Of a stretch of DNA of 63,300 nt, positions 8,848 to 18,719 are shown one piece after another. The notes beneath the pieces are model-generated. The model saw nothing but the letters and a program-made list of their open reading frames with translations, ran no database searches and had not been told where the DNA came from. A program made the position numbers and the translations under genes. How positions within the stretch are numbered: the first letter of the stretch is position 1; each line of letters begins with the position of its first letter. Source of the DNA: Pseudomonadota bacterium (GTDB taxonomy: Bacteria; Campylobacterota; Campylobacteria; Campylobacterales; Sulfurospirillaceae); NCBI GenBank assembly GCA_017860615.1, contig JAGDMU010000012.1, forward strand, positions 1-63,300. Reading direction: 5' to 3'.

Positions 8848-10173
8848 ATGAATTTAACACCAAAACAAACGGTTGCCTACTTAGATGAGTATATCATAGG
8901 ACAATTCAATGCTAAAAAATCAATCGCAATAGCCCTTCGTAATCGTTACCGCCGTCTTAAACTTGAGGGTGAAATGGCAGAAGAAGTGATGCCAAAAAAC
9001 ATCTTGATGATTGGTTCAACGGGCGTGGGTAAAACAGAAATTGCACGTCGTATGGCTAAAATGCTCTCTTTACCTTTTGTCAAAGTGGAAGCCAGTAAAT
9101 ACACAGAAGTGGGCTTTGTCGGACGTGATGTTGAGTCAATGGTGCGAGATCTTATGATGGCATCGATCAACCTCGTGAAAGCAGAACACAAAGAAAAAAA
9201 TCAAGATGATATTGCTTTACATGTAGAAAAAACCATCATCGAAAAACTGCTTCCCCCTCTTCCTAAAGGTGTGAGTGAAGAGAAAAAAGCGGACTATGAA
9301 AAAAGTTACGAGAAGATGCGTCAGAAGCTTCGTGATGGAGAGCTTGATGAGCTTAAAATCGAAGTGGAAATTTCTCAGAACAATAGTGATTTAGGTGATT
9401 CTTCGCTCCCTCCTGAGATGATCAAAGTGCAAGAATCATTTATTAAGATATTGGGTTCTGGACAAAACAACATTAAAAAAGAGATGAAAGTCAAAGATGC
9501 GAAAGAAGCTTTAAAAGCTGAGGCAAGCGAAAAACTTTTAGATATGGAAGCCGTTAAAAGTGAAGCAAGAGAAAGAGCACAAAACGGGGGCATTATATTC
9601 ATCGATGAGATCGATAAAATTGCGGTTAACTCTTCACAATCACACAGAAGTGATCCTAGTAAAGAAGGTGTTCAAAGAGATCTGCTCCCTATTGTTGAAG
9701 GCAGTGATGTCAACACGAAGTATGGTAGCATTAAAACCGACCACATTCTTTTCATCTCAGCAGGTGCGTTTCATCTCAGTAAACCCAGTGATTTGATTCC
9801 AGAGCTTCAAGGTCGTTTTCCACTTCGTGTAGAGCTAAGTTCACTTACCGAAGAAGTACTCTACCAGATTTTAACACAACCAAAGAACTCTCTGTTACGC
9901 CAATATCAAGCTCTTTTAAAAACAGAAGGTGTGGAATTAATATTTGAAGATGAAGCCATTCGTGCGATTGCTAAAATTGCTCAGATTACCAATGAAAAAA
10001 CAGAAGATATCGGTGCTAGAAGACTCCATACCATCATCGAAAAAGTGCTCGAAGATATCAGTTACAGTGCCGATGAACACGCAGGTGAAACATTACATGT
10101 AAGAAAAGAACTTGTACACGAAAAACTCGACGCAATTGTTGAGAGTGAAGATAGCAGTCGCTATATTTTATAA
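8848..10173 (+). CDS. hslU: ATP-dependent protease ATPase subunit HslU
   Basis: HslU is the AAA+ unfoldase that feeds HslV. The 441-residue product has the N-terminal LTPKQTVAYLDEYIIGQ, Walker A GSTGVGKT at 56-63, and Walker B GGIIFIDEIDK near 250. A variable I-domain lies between them, and a sensor-2 region IGARRLHTIIEK follows. The C-terminus SSRYIL is the tail that docks into HslV. TTACATGTAA is in frame at 10093 and a near copy at 9217, both encoding Leu-His-Val. Confidence 0.96.
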   Translation: MNLTPKQTVAYLDEYIIGQFNAKKSIAIALRNRYRRLKLEGEMAEEVMPKNILMIGSTGVGKTEIARRMAKMLSLPFVKVEASKYTEVGFVGRDVESMVRDLMMASINLVKAEHKEKNQDDIALHVEKTIIEKLLPPLPKGVSEEKKADYEKSYEKMRQKLRDGELDELKIEVEISQNNSDLGDSSLPPEMIKVQESFIKILGSGQNNIKKEMKVKDAKEALKAEASEKLLDMEAVKSEARERAQNGGIIFIDEIDKIAVNSSQSHRSDPSKEGVQRDLLPIVEGSDVNTKYGSIKTDHILFISAGAFHLSKPSDLIPELQGRFPLRVELSSLTEEVLYQILTQPKNSLLRQYQALLKTEGVELIFEDEAIRAIAKIAQITNEKTEDIGARRLHTIIEKVLEDISYSADEHAGETLHVRKELVHEKLDAIVESEDSSRYIL

Positions 10174-10186
10174 TTAAAGAAGCAAA

Positions 10187-11077
10187 ATGAACGAAAAAAC
10201 AAAAACGGGATACGTCGCCGTTATTGGCAGACCCAACGCAGGCAAAAGCTCGCTTCTCAATTGGTTAGTGGGCGAAAAACTAGCAATGGTTTCACATAAA
10301 GCCAACGCAACACGAAAACGTCTTAATATTATTGCGATGCATGAAAATACGCAAATTATTTTTATCGACACTCCTGGTATTCATGAACAAGAACGCCTTT
10401 TAAATCAATTTATGCTTGAAGAAGCGATGAAAGCGATGGGGGATTGTGATCTTATCCTTTTTCTTGCACCTGCAAGTGATAGCATTCAAAATTATATTGA
10501 TTTTACAGCGCTCAATAAAGCCAATATTCCCCATATGGTGCTTCTAACAAAAACCGATAGCGTTTCTCAAACGGCACTTTTTGATAAAATCACTGAATAT
10601 CAAGCGTATCAAGATAAATTTGTAGCCCTTATTCCTGTTTCAGTCAAGAAAGGAATCTCACAATCCTATCTTTTAGAAGCTATCTCAAAATATATGCCTG
10701 AACATCCTTTTCTTTATGATCCTGAAATTCTCACAACAGAGCGCTCTCGCGATATTTACAAAGAACTTATTCGTGAAGCAATTTTTGAGAATACCAGTGA
10801 TGAAATTCCCTATTTTGCTGATGTAATTATTGATAAAGTCGATGAAAAAGAGACAATCGATAATATTTATGCTACTATTATTGTTGATAAAAAGAGTCAA
10901 AAAGGGATTGTCATTGGGAAAGATGGACAAACAATCAAAAGAATTGGCTCAAGTGCGCGAATATTAATCGAATCTTTGTCACAAAAACGTGTCTTTTTGA
11001 AACTTGTGGTCATTGTTAAGCAAGGCTGGAGTCAAGATAAAGAAATGTTGAAGAAAATTGGTTATATAGTAGAATAA
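10187..11077 (+). CDS. era: GTPase Era
   Basis: Era is an essential GTPase that binds the 3' end of 16S rRNA during 30S assembly. The 296-residue product has G1 GRPNAGKSS at 14-22, G3 DTPG near 60, G4 as TKTD near 124, and a C-terminal KH domain (GIVIGKDGQTIKRIG). All key motifs are intact. It follows hslU after 13 bases and ends the housekeeping block; the MSHA-like cluster begins 59 bases later. Confidence 0.95.
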   Translation: MNEKTKTGYVAVIGRPNAGKSSLLNWLVGEKLAMVSHKANATRKRLNIIAMHENTQIIFIDTPGIHEQERLLNQFMLEEAMKAMGDCDLILFLAPASDSIQNYIDFTALNKANIPHMVLLTKTDSVSQTALFDKITEYQAYQDKFVALIPVSVKKGISQSYLLEAISKYMPEHPFLYDPEILTTERSRDIYKELIREAIFENTSDEIPYFADVIIDKVDEKETIDNIYATIIVDKKSQKGIVIGKDGQTIKRIGSSARILIESLSQKRVFLKLVVIVKQGWSQDKEMLKKIGYIVE

Positions 11078-11106
11078 AGTAACTATGGTTAACATTGTTA
11101 TCCAAT

Positions 11107-11112
11107 GATAAT
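11107..11112 (+). promoter_or_regulatory. Possible -10 box for the MSHA-like cluster
   Basis: GATAAT lies 24 bases before mshI in a 59-base AT-rich gap after era. An inverted repeat, GGTTAACA-TTG-TTATCC (11088-11103, imperfect), lies just upstream and could be an operator. Both are weak calls. Confidence 0.3.
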
Positions 11113-11136
11113 TTTTAAAATAAAGGGGTTTTAAAA

Positions 11137-12663
11137 ATGGCCACACCTGAGGATAGACGCTATAGCTCAGAAATTGTATCTATAGACCCTTTATCACTTG
11201 TTTCTTACACTTACTCAAAAAATGAAATCAAACTTAATAAGTTAGAGAAAAGCGATAAAAATGCTTTTTTTATCTCCTATCTTCACACACGAGATGTTAT
11301 TAGCGCTACTCTTGATATCAGTCGCAACATTCCTGATAGTGATTTAAAAGATGCCATAGAAATCAAGGTTTATGATGAATTAGCTCTTGATTCAGCCATT
11401 GAATATGTGATTAGTTACATTGAAACTGAATCAAAAGACGCCAAAAATCGCTCTTTTAACATTTTTATTATTGATGCAACCCTTATTTACTCTAAACTGA
11501 CTCCAATTAAAGAAAAAACTCGCTACATTGACTATGTTACCACAGCGCCCTTTCTCATTAAAGCTCTGTATCGTAAAAACTTTATTGAGCCAGAAGGAAC
11601 GCATTGTTTTGTCTATTTTCAAAAATCTGATGCTTTTTTAGCCATTTACAAAGGTGGCGAATACATTTATTCAAAATCTTTGCACTATTCACTCAAAGAG
11701 ATTAATGAAAAATTTTGTGAACTTATTGGTGAACGTATCGATGAAGAGGATTTTTATAAATTATTAACCAATGAAGGATTAAGAACATCTAACGCTCAAT
11801 ATCAACAAAATCTAATGCAGCTTTTTGGTGAGATATTTTTATATATTAGTGATGTTTTGGTCTTTACCAAACGCTCTTACAATATTGATTTTATTGACCG
11901 TATCTATTTAGGTTCAGAAATTGGTGCTTTCTCTGGTATTGAAGAGTATGGAAAAAGTTATCTCGGATTGGAATCTTTTGAGTTTAATTTTAGTATTGCT
12001 ATTAACTCAAAAGAGTGGTATATCGATCAAATTCATATATTAATGATGCTAAGTGCTCAACTTTACATCGAAAATCCTGATGATAATCTCAACTTTTCGA
12101 TCTATAAAAGGCCTCCTCCTCTTAAATACAGAGCCTCTGGTAAATTACTCGGTATCTTAGCAGCCAGTATTATCATTAGCCTTGCCTATCCAACTTATCA
12201 ATTTGCATATCATTCGTTTTTAAGTCTTAAAGCAGCAAAAGAGACAAGTGATTATAATGAACTTTTTAAACAAACATCGGTTATTAGACAGCAACTAGCG
12301 TTGCTAAAATCTGAGAAAGAAAAAGTTGATACTTTAGTAAACAACGAAACAAAAAAGTTTGAATTTAGAAAAAAACTACTCAGTGAAATTTACCATAAAA
12401 AAATCTCCTATCCTATGAAAGCTCTCATGCTTTTGGAGATTTTTCAACTTTCAAACCAAAATGGTTGTAAAGTTGAAACTATAGAGTTTAAGAAAAAGCA
12501 ACTCAATTTTTTTGTTCGAAATCAAAGTGAAAAAAGGATTACAGAGTTTATCAAAGATTTAACAGCTTTAAAAAAATATAAGATCAATACTGAAAAAATT
12601 CTTCAGGATGACAAGATCAAACTCTATACCAGTAAAATCTCCATAGGATTGAACGATGAATAG
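11137..12663 (+). CDS. mshI: MshI/PilM-PilN-like pilus assembly platform protein
   Basis: The 508-residue product combines a long N-terminal cytoplasmic part (about 1-330) of the PilM/GspL actin-like type with one membrane segment at about 334-352 (ILAASIIISLAY). A periplasmic coiled coil and small alpha/beta domain follow, as in PilN. In type IV pilus and type II secretion machines this protein links the cytoplasmic motor to the inner-membrane ring. Overall similarity is weak; the assignment rests on topology and on being the first gene in the order mshI-J-K-L-M-N-E-G. AAAGGGG precedes the ATG. It overlaps mshJ by 8 bases. Confidence 0.7.
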   Translation: MATPEDRRYSSEIVSIDPLSLVSYTYSKNEIKLNKLEKSDKNAFFISYLHTRDVISATLDISRNIPDSDLKDAIEIKVYDELALDSAIEYVISYIETESKDAKNRSFNIFIIDATLIYSKLTPIKEKTRYIDYVTTAPFLIKALYRKNFIEPEGTHCFVYFQKSDAFLAIYKGGEYIYSKSLHYSLKEINEKFCELIGERIDEEDFYKLLTNEGLRTSNAQYQQNLMQLFGEIFLYISDVLVFTKRSYNIDFIDRIYLGSEIGAFSGIEEYGKSYLGLESFEFNFSIAINSKEWYIDQIHILMMLSAQLYIENPDDNLNFSIYKRPPPLKYRASGKLLGILAASIIISLAYPTYQFAYHSFLSLKAAKETSDYNELFKQTSVIRQQLALLKSEKEKVDTLVNNETKKFEFRKKLLSEIYHKKISYPMKALMLLEIFQLSNQNGCKVETIEFKKKQLNFFVRNQSEKRITEFIKDLTALKKYKINTEKILQDDKIKLYTSKISIGLNDE

Positions 12664-13303
12664 TCTTGACACTCTTTTAGATAAAATTGATCTTTACTTT
12701 CAAGGTAAAAAAAGCAGTGAAACATATCTTGTTTTTGCAATGGTATTTGCGCTCATTGGTTTTTTATTTTACAGTTATCTTTTCCCTGTAACTGAAAAAA
12801 TGCTCAACCAAACCATGCGTAATGCTAAAGAGATTGAGAAAAAGCTTCATGATGAACAAGCTTACTTAGCTTCTGTTTCAAGAGATGGAGATTCAACTTT
12901 TTTAATCAAAAAAGTAAAGTCTGATATTGAAAATGCTAAGCTCCTATTAGAAAAAACAACTTATACAAATGCCTATGTTGACAATAAACTCAAAGAGTTA
13001 TCATATCTGCTCTTTAACGACGAGAACTGGGCAAAATTTCTTCATTCTATTACGCAGTTAGCACAAAAATATTCTGTTCGAATTAAAGTCATTGAAAATA
13101 AAATCAATGAACCTAGTATACAAAAAATAGAACAAATTTTGACACTTAAAGTCGATTTTAGTGGTTCTTTTGCCAATACGATGAAATTTATGAATGCTAT
13201 TGAAGAGAGTGAACTCGTTGTAGATATTTATGAGCTCAATTGTACTGGGCAGAAAAATATTGAAGGACAATTCAATATCGCTGTGTGGGGGATGAAATAT
13301 TGA
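12656..13303 (+). CDS. mshJ: MshJ/PilO-like (CtsR-like) inner-membrane protein
   Basis: The 215-residue product is a bitopic membrane protein. It has a short cytoplasmic N-terminus, a membrane helix at 24-43 (YLVFAMVFALIGFLFYSYLF), a coiled-coil stretch (about 50-100) and a periplasmic ferredoxin-like domain ending in VWGMKY. This is the PilO/GspM layout. PilO-type proteins pair with PilN-type proteins to form the alignment ring between motor and secretin. The call is from topology and gene order, not clear sequence identity. Its stop codon overlaps the mshK TTG start. Confidence 0.68.
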   Translation: MNSLDTLLDKIDLYFQGKKSSETYLVFAMVFALIGFLFYSYLFPVTEKMLNQTMRNAKEIEKKLHDEQAYLASVSRDGDSTFLIKKVKSDIENAKLLLEKTTYTNAYVDNKLKELSYLLFNDENWAKFLHSITQLAQKYSVRIKVIENKINEPSIQKIEQILTLKVDFSGSFANTMKFMNAIEESELVVDIYELNCTGQKNIEGQFNIAVWGMKY

Positions 13304-13728
13304 AAACATTAAGTAAAGCACTATTGTGGTCATGTTTTTTTATAACTATAATGCACGCGAAAGAGAACTTATCCTTAGGCAGTGAAGTCAAAGAGTATGA
13401 TAAAATTTTTGAACGCATTGCTGAGAAAAGATCTGGTGCAGATATGATTATGCTCAATAAACTTGAAAATCCTTTTATTATTATAAATCCAGATGTAAAT
13501 AGCAGTGATGGTAATGAAACAGAACAACCTTCAGTTTATATTTTAGAGGCAACATTAGATCAAAAAGCGAAAATCAATGGTAATTGGTATAAAAAAAATG
13601 ATACGGTCGGAACCTTTAAACTGATTAAAATTATGCGTGATAGCGTTATTCTACAAAATGAAATTGAAAAAAAAGAACTTGTATTAAGGACAAAAGATGA
13701 GAGCAATGTTAAAATATTTTCCAAATAA
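13300..13728 (+). CDS. mshK: MshK/PilP-like periplasmic protein
   Basis: Starting at the TTG at 13300 gives 142 residues with a signal peptide (KTLSKALLWSCFFITIMHAK). The rest is a small soluble domain with ILEATLDQKAKINGNWYKKNDTVGTFKLIKI, the beta-strand pattern of PilP/GspC HR domains that bind the secretin. I prefer this start because GGGGGA lies 5-10 bases upstream and TTGA overlaps the mshJ stop, the classic coupled arrangement. A GTG at 13285 would add five residues before the signal. It overlaps the secretin gene by 32 bases. Confidence 0.65.
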   Translation: MKTLSKALLWSCFFITIMHAKENLSLGSEVKEYDKIFERIAEKRSGADMIMLNKLENPFIIINPDVNSSDGNETEQPSVYILEATLDQKAKINGNWYKKNDTVGTFKLIKIMRDSVILQNEIEKKELVLRTKDESNVKIFSK

Positions 13729-15232
13729 CATTATTGCATTGGCAGCGATATTAGCTATCGCTCTTTCGCCCATTCAAGCTGCTGAAAAAAATAAATCATG
13801 TGAATATCGCACATTTAATATTAAAACCAATAACAAAGCAACAGGTGCTGAGCTTTTAGCTGAATTAGGTGAAGTATGTGATTTTAGTATTGTGGTTAAA
13901 GATACAGAAGCTGAAAAAGCACTTGCTAAAAACTTAAATGGTATTAATATTAAAAACCTCTCATTGGATGAAGTTTTTCAACTGGTTATTCAAGACAATG
14001 ATCTCTTTTATACCTATGATAAAAATTATTTAAAAATTTCTGCACTGAGTACCAAATCTTTCAAAGTTGATTACATATCCTCTATTCGCGAGGGTAAAGC
14101 TGTTATTAACGCATCAGTAGATGCAACCCCCGTTGAATCTTCTGGTTCTGGAACAAAAAATACAACAGCACAAAGCCAAAACTCTATATCATCAAATGAA
14201 TCATTTGACTTTTGGAAAACGATTTCAACTGAGCTTACCTCTGTACTTAATACGGGAGGAGAAACGTATAAGGCTTCATCCCCAATTATTAATGCAAATG
14301 CAGGCATGATTACTGTTACTGCTACAAAAAAACAGTTAGATAGAGTTTCAGATTATATTGATTTACTTAAAGATAGACTTCATAAACAAGTTCTTATTGA
14401 TGTTTCTATTATCTCCGTTGCCCTTAGTAGTAGCAATAAAACAGGTGTCGATTGGAGTAAATTTTCCTTAGGTTTTAGCAGTAGTTCTATTTTTAATAAT
14501 AGTAACCAAGGACAAACTGCACACACCTATACAGATTCAACGAATGCTGCTTCAACTTTTTATGATAATGCCATTACAAAAAATTATAATAATCTAACAG
14601 TAGTAAACGATGCTGTTTTTTCTATTTCTGGGCTAATTGACTTTTTAGGCTCTAGTGGAGATACAAAAGTTGTATCTAGTCCAAAAGTTTTGACAATGAA
14701 TAATCAACAAGCACTTATTACCGTTGGTGATAATATCAATTACCGTATACCTGAAGATACAACTAATACAGCCACAACAACAACAACACTCACCACAACT
14801 TATACTAACTATTCTATTTTTATTGGAGTCCTCTTAAATATTACTCCTGAAATTTCAGAAGATAATGAAATAATTTTAAGAATCAACCCTTCTGTAAGTA
14901 ATTTTAAATATTCATCTGACGATAGCAAAACGACTAATCCAAGAGAAATTGCGCCTGATACGCAAGAAAAAAAGCTTTCAACTGTTGTTAAAGTAAAAGA
15001 CGGAAGTACCATTATTTTAGGTGGCCTTATTGCTTCATCAAAAGGTAAAGAAGAAAGTAGTGTACCGTTGCTTAGTAGTATTCCTCTTCTAGGAGAAGCT
15101 TTTAAACACTCAGCAGACACTCTTACTACTAATGAACTGGTTTTTGTCATCACTCCACGAATTATTGGTACAAAAGGGACAGATAAAGCAACGCTTAAAG
15201 ACCTTGGTTACAGTCAAAAGATATATGAATAG
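13697..15232 (+). CDS. mshL: Secretin (MshL/CtsD-like outer-membrane channel)
   Basis: Secretins form the gated outer-membrane pore of type IV pili, type II secretion and DNA uptake systems. The 511-residue product has a signal peptide cleaved near SPIQAAE, an N0/STN-type domain (about 30-115), a Ser/Thr-rich linker and an N1-like domain (about 190-230). The C-terminal secretin domain has VSSPKVLTMNNQQA, then VKVKDGSTIILGGLI, VPLLSSIPLLGEAF and the final ELVFVITPRII. The ATG at 13697 has AAGGA 6 bases upstream, inside the end of mshK. No lipobox is seen. Confidence 0.9.
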   Translation: MRAMLKYFPNNIIALAAILAIALSPIQAAEKNKSCEYRTFNIKTNNKATGAELLAELGEVCDFSIVVKDTEAEKALAKNLNGINIKNLSLDEVFQLVIQDNDLFYTYDKNYLKISALSTKSFKVDYISSIREGKAVINASVDATPVESSGSGTKNTTAQSQNSISSNESFDFWKTISTELTSVLNTGGETYKASSPIINANAGMITVTATKKQLDRVSDYIDLLKDRLHKQVLIDVSIISVALSSSNKTGVDWSKFSLGFSSSSIFNNSNQGQTAHTYTDSTNAASTFYDNAITKNYNNLTVVNDAVFSISGLIDFLGSSGDTKVVSSPKVLTMNNQQALITVGDNINYRIPEDTTNTATTTTTLTTTYTNYSIFIGVLLNITPEISEDNEIILRINPSVSNFKYSSDDSKTTNPREIAPDTQEKKLSTVVKVKDGSTIILGGLIASSKGKEESSVPLLSSIPLLGEAFKHSADTLTTNELVFVITPRIIGTKGTDKATLKDLGYSQKIYE

Positions 15233-16034
15233 CCATTACAGTGATTTAAAAACCATTTTTGTTGATGGTGAAATTTTTGATTATGTCAACTTAGATCAAT
15301 CTGCAACAACGTATGATAAACTCGTACAGACTTTGGATAAGCCATTAAAATTGATCTTATTTTATGGTAAACCAGGTACTGGAAAAACCTTTTTGCTTCA
15401 GAAAATTTATAATGACTTAAGACAAAAAAAGCGTATTATCTTTTTTCCAAGGCCTTTTTTTGAGGAAAAAATCTTTATTAAAGCATTGTATGAACATATT
15501 TTTGGGAAAAAATCCCCAGAATTTTCTAATTATAATGAATTCTTAGCACTACTTAGTAAACATATTACATCTACAGATCAAGCTATTACCGTTTTGATTG
15601 ATGAAGCACAGCTGTATCCAACAGACTTGATTGAGAAGATTCGTCTTATGGCTGATTCAAGGCTTTTTAAATTTTTGTTTACTGTTCATAAAACAGAAAA
15701 AGAAGATGTTTTAGCGAAAGATTATTTTCAAACACGTATTTGGGAAACCATTGAAATAGACAATGCTTCACAAAATGAAATTAAGACCTACATTGAAAAA
15801 AAACTTCTTTTTCATAATCGCTTTGAGTACCTTAATCTTTTCAAAGACAAGCATTATAAACTTGTAGCAAAAATTACAGGTGGTAATTTGAGAACCATTA
15901 ATAAATTAATGTACAAACTTTTTGAAATTCTAGAATATTATGATACCCATAAACCGTCCCTCATTAAAGCAAATGCTCTACATGTTAAGTATATTGAGAT
16001 GGCAGGAATTAGTCTAGGAATGATCCATGCTTAG
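15225..16034 (+). CDS. mshM: AAA ATPase, MshM/ExeA/CtsP-like
   Basis: The 269-residue product has Walker A GKPGTGKT at 48-55, Walker B VLIDEAQ near 125, and the sensor region FTVHKTE. It belongs to the ExeA/MshM group, which help secretin assembly or act as accessory ATPases; CtsP of Campylobacter is comparable. The ATG at 15225 overlaps the secretin stop (ATGAATAG). An upstream in-frame ATG at 15132 would add 31 residues wholly inside the secretin gene and is rejected. Unlike ExeA it lacks a C-terminal peptidoglycan-binding domain. Confidence 0.8.
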   Translation: MNSHYSDLKTIFVDGEIFDYVNLDQSATTYDKLVQTLDKPLKLILFYGKPGTGKTFLLQKIYNDLRQKKRIIFFPRPFFEEKIFIKALYEHIFGKKSPEFSNYNEFLALLSKHITSTDQAITVLIDEAQLYPTDLIEKIRLMADSRLFKFLFTVHKTEKEDVLAKDYFQTRIWETIEIDNASQNEIKTYIEKKLLFHNRFEYLNLFKDKHYKLVAKITGGNLRTINKLMYKLFEILEYYDTHKPSLIKANALHVKYIEMAGISLGMIHA

Positions 16035-16902
16035 TGCTGTCGAAATTGTCGAACTAGAAAAAAAAGTTTTTAGATACAGACTTAAACAACGTTTGAATTA
16101 TATTCTATTAAGTTCATTACTACTTACAGGAGCATTGATTGTATTTTTTTTCTATCCTACATTGTCAAATCTTCTCATAGAAAAAGAAAAAAATCCACTC
16201 CCAACAGCACAAATTAAAATCGAGTCTATTGAGAGTAATCTTTCAACAATTACCCAACCGAGCAATTCTCTGGATGTAAATAATACTGTGAAATATTCCC
16301 CAATACCTATTGTCGAGCAAAAAACTGATGAGACACTGCTCCTTCAACTTCCATCCGTTATTAGTAAAAATAATCCTGAAAAGAAAAGCTCTTATTTACC
16401 TGAGCCAATAGACAAAAAAGGAAGTTTTGGGATACAAGAAGAAGAGCTAGAAAATAAAATTCTTGCACGTAAAATACCAACCAATAGTGAAGAGAGTTTT
16501 TATCGTACAAAAGAAGATAAAATTGATACGGCGCTACTCCCACCACCTCTACTTGAAGAACCAAAACCAAAAGGTGTTATAAAAATTGAAACACATGAGG
16601 TTAATTCTATCCAATATCTCAAAGAAAAATTTGAAAAAACGCACAACATAGTCTTTGCACTGATGCTTGCAGAAGAGTACTATCTTACTAAAAATTATAA
16701 TGAAAGTAACAAGTGGGCACTTATTGCTAATAATGTAGATTCTGAAAATGAAAAAAGCTGGATCTGGTTTGCTAAATCAAAACTTAAACTTGGGCACAAG
16801 GAAGACGCTGTTTTAGCTCTGAAAGCCTATTTAAAAAATAATAAATCTAAAGCTGCACAAAGCCTACTAAACCAAATTACAGTTGGAGAAGTGATTGACT
16901 AA
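16027..16902 (+). CDS. mshN: MshN/CtsX-like TPR membrane protein
   Basis: The 291-residue product has a short cytoplasmic N-terminus and one membrane helix at about 24-46 (LNYILLSSLLLTGALIVFFF). A low-complexity Pro/Glu/Lys-rich stretch (about 55-190) follows, then a C-terminal helical repeat region (about 205-285) with TPR-like spacing (LAEEYYLTKNYNESNKWALIANNVD). The sequence itself is poorly conserved; the order and topology match MshN. The ATG overlaps the mshM stop by 8 bases. Confidence 0.6.
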   Translation: MLSAVEIVELEKKVFRYRLKQRLNYILLSSLLLTGALIVFFFYPTLSNLLIEKEKNPLPTAQIKIESIESNLSTITQPSNSLDVNNTVKYSPIPIVEQKTDETLLLQLPSVISKNNPEKKSSYLPEPIDKKGSFGIQEEELENKILARKIPTNSEESFYRTKEDKIDTALLPPPLLEEPKPKGVIKIETHEVNSIQYLKEKFEKTHNIVFALMLAEEYYLTKNYNESNKWALIANNVDSENEKSWIWFAKSKLKLGHKEDAVLALKAYLKNNKSKAAQSLLNQITVGEVID

Positions 16903-16932
16903 TCAGATTTGGTTTCTTTGTTGGAGAAATGA

Positions 16933-16938
16933 TACAAT
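16933..16938 (+). promoter_or_regulatory. -10-like box upstream of mshE
   Basis: TACAAT lies 29 bases before the mshE ATG in the only gap (65 bases) inside the cluster. It could let mshE-mshG be expressed separately from mshI-N. Confidence 0.4.
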
Positions 16939-16967
16939 AGTGAAAATTTATACACAGTGGTAAAGAC

Positions 16968-18719
16968 ATGAGCGATATTACAACAACGTTATTAACCTAT
17001 CTTATTCATAATCGTATTATCGACGAAAATAGTGCTGCTAAAATCAAAGAAGAAACGAAACAAAATAGCCATAAAGTGCTCGGTGAAATCTTATTAGAAA
17101 ACAACTTCTTCACCAAAGAAGATTTGTTGATTTTAGTCATCGAATTTTTTAAAAAAGGGTATTTAAGTTTAGAAGACGTGAATGCCAATTTTGCAATAGA
17201 CAGTGAAAAGTTTTTACAAGCTCTTGCGAAAAATCTTAATTATGAATACCTTGATTTAGATTCGATTGATATAGATTACCGTCTCGCATCAAAACTTCCT
17301 TTTGTGCAGCTCAAAAAATATAAAGCTCTCCCTATTAGGGAAGATGAGATTAATATTTTTGTGGCGCTCAAAGATCCACTGGATATTAACGCCCAAGAAG
17401 GGGTGCAGAGAATTTTTCCACGAAAGCTCCTTAAAGTTATCATCGCTGAACCAACACAGATCGACAAATACCTTGTTAAAATGGAACTTGGAGAAAGTAT
17501 TAAAGGATTGATTGGAGAAATTCGTAAAGAGATTACTTCCAGTGCCGCAGAAAATCCTCAAGAGTCTTCTGGTATCTTAAAGCTCATTGAAATCATCCTT
17601 AAGACCTCTATTCTGGCACGTGCAAGTGATATTCATATTGAACCAACAGAAAACAACTGTATTGTCCGTAGTCGTATAGATGGTATGCTAACCGAAACAT
17701 TTATCTTTGACAAAGATATTTACCCTCCTCTTGCTTCACGGATGAAGCTGCTTTCGAATATGGATATTGCAGAGAAGCGTAAACCTCAAGATGGCCGCTT
17801 TTCGGCGACAATTTTAGGGCGTGAATATGACTTTAGGATTTCAGCCCTTCCAACTATTAATGGGGAATCCATCGTTATTCGTATTTTGGATAAATCCAAA
17901 GTTATGATCAAAATTGAAGACTTGGGAATGCAGCCAGCAACATATGCTAAATTTGCCCAAGCGATGCGAACACCTTATGGTATTATCTTTGTGACAGGTC
18001 CAACAGGAAGTGGTAAAACAACAACACTCTATGCCGCACTTAACGCCATTAAAAGTGTCCAAAGCAAAATCATTACTGTCGAAGATCCTGTAGAGTACCA
18101 ACTGAACTTAACACAACAAGTTCAAGTCAATGAAAAAGCCAATCTTACTTTTGCATCAGCACTTCGATCCATTTTAAGACAAGATCCTGATATTATCATG
18201 ATTGGTGAGGTTCGTGACACAGAAACACTCCGTATTGCTGTTCAAGCAGCTCTTACGGGTCACTTGGTCTTTTCAACACTTCATACCAATGATGCTATTA
18301 GTGCTGTCACAAGGGTTGTTGATATGGGAATTGAACCTTACTTGATCAGCGGATCACTCATTGCAATTGAAGCTCAAAGATTGGTGCGAAAACTCTGTCC
18401 GTATTGCAAAACAAAATACACACTTCCTAAAACAGCTTACGACGAAATCAAAGTAATGCTTCCTGAAAATTATCAGTTTTACAAAAATAATGGCTGTGAA
18501 AAATGCTCTCAAACAGGCTATTTAGGACGTGAAATGATCTCTGAAATCTTACCTGTTAGTGAAAAAATTTCAAGTATGATTGCACAAGGTGCTTCTAAAA
18601 GTGATATCAAAGAGCAAGCTATCAAAGAAGGCTTCGTTGATATGTATCAAGATGGCATTACAAGAGCAGCCAATGGGATTACTTCATTGGATGAAATTGC
18701 AAGGGTGGCAAAAGGATGA
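16968..18719 (+). CDS. mshE: Type IV pilus/type II secretion assembly ATPase (MshE/PilB/CtsE)
   Basis: This is the hexameric cytoplasmic ATPase that powers pilin or pseudopilin assembly. The 583-residue product has an N-terminal MshEN/GspE_N-type domain (about 60-180), the Asp box, Walker A GPTGSGKT from residue 344, and Walker B with DIIMIGEVRD near 407. The His box is VFSTLHTNDA. A four-cysteine zinc site is present (CPYC from 477 and CEKC further on), typical of PilB/GspE extension ATPases rather than PilT retraction ATPases. No PilT gene is in the window. It overlaps mshG by 4 bases. Confidence 0.93.
   Translation: MSDITTTLLTYLIHNRIIDENSAAKIKEETKQNSHKVLGEILLENNFFTKEDLLILVIEFFKKGYLSLEDVNANFAIDSEKFLQALAKNLNYEYLDLDSIDIDYRLASKLPFVQLKKYKALPIREDEINIFVALKDPLDINAQEGVQRIFPRKLLKVIIAEPTQIDKYLVKMELGESIKGLIGEIRKEITSSAAENPQESSGILKLIEIILKTSILARASDIHIEPTENNCIVRSRIDGMLTETFIFDKDIYPPLASRMKLLSNMDIAEKRKPQDGRFSATILGREYDFRISALPTINGESIVIRILDKSKVMIKIEDLGMQPATYAKFAQAMRTPYGIIFVTGPTGSGKTTTLYAALNAIKSVQSKIITVEDPVEYQLNLTQQVQVNEKANLTFASALRSILRQDPDIIMIGEVRDTETLRIAVQAALTGHLVFSTLHTNDAISAVTRVVDMGIEPYLISGSLIAIEAQRLVRKLCPYCKTKYTLPKTAYDEIKVMLPENYQFYKNNGCEKCSQTGYLGREMISEILPVSEKISSMIAQGASKSDIKEQAIKEGFVDMYQDGITRAANGITSLDEIARVAKG

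Noticed and set aside
15132..15224. A longer mshM starting at 15132
   Set aside because: The extension lies wholly inside the secretin gene in another frame; ATG at 15225 gives the usual stop/start overlap.
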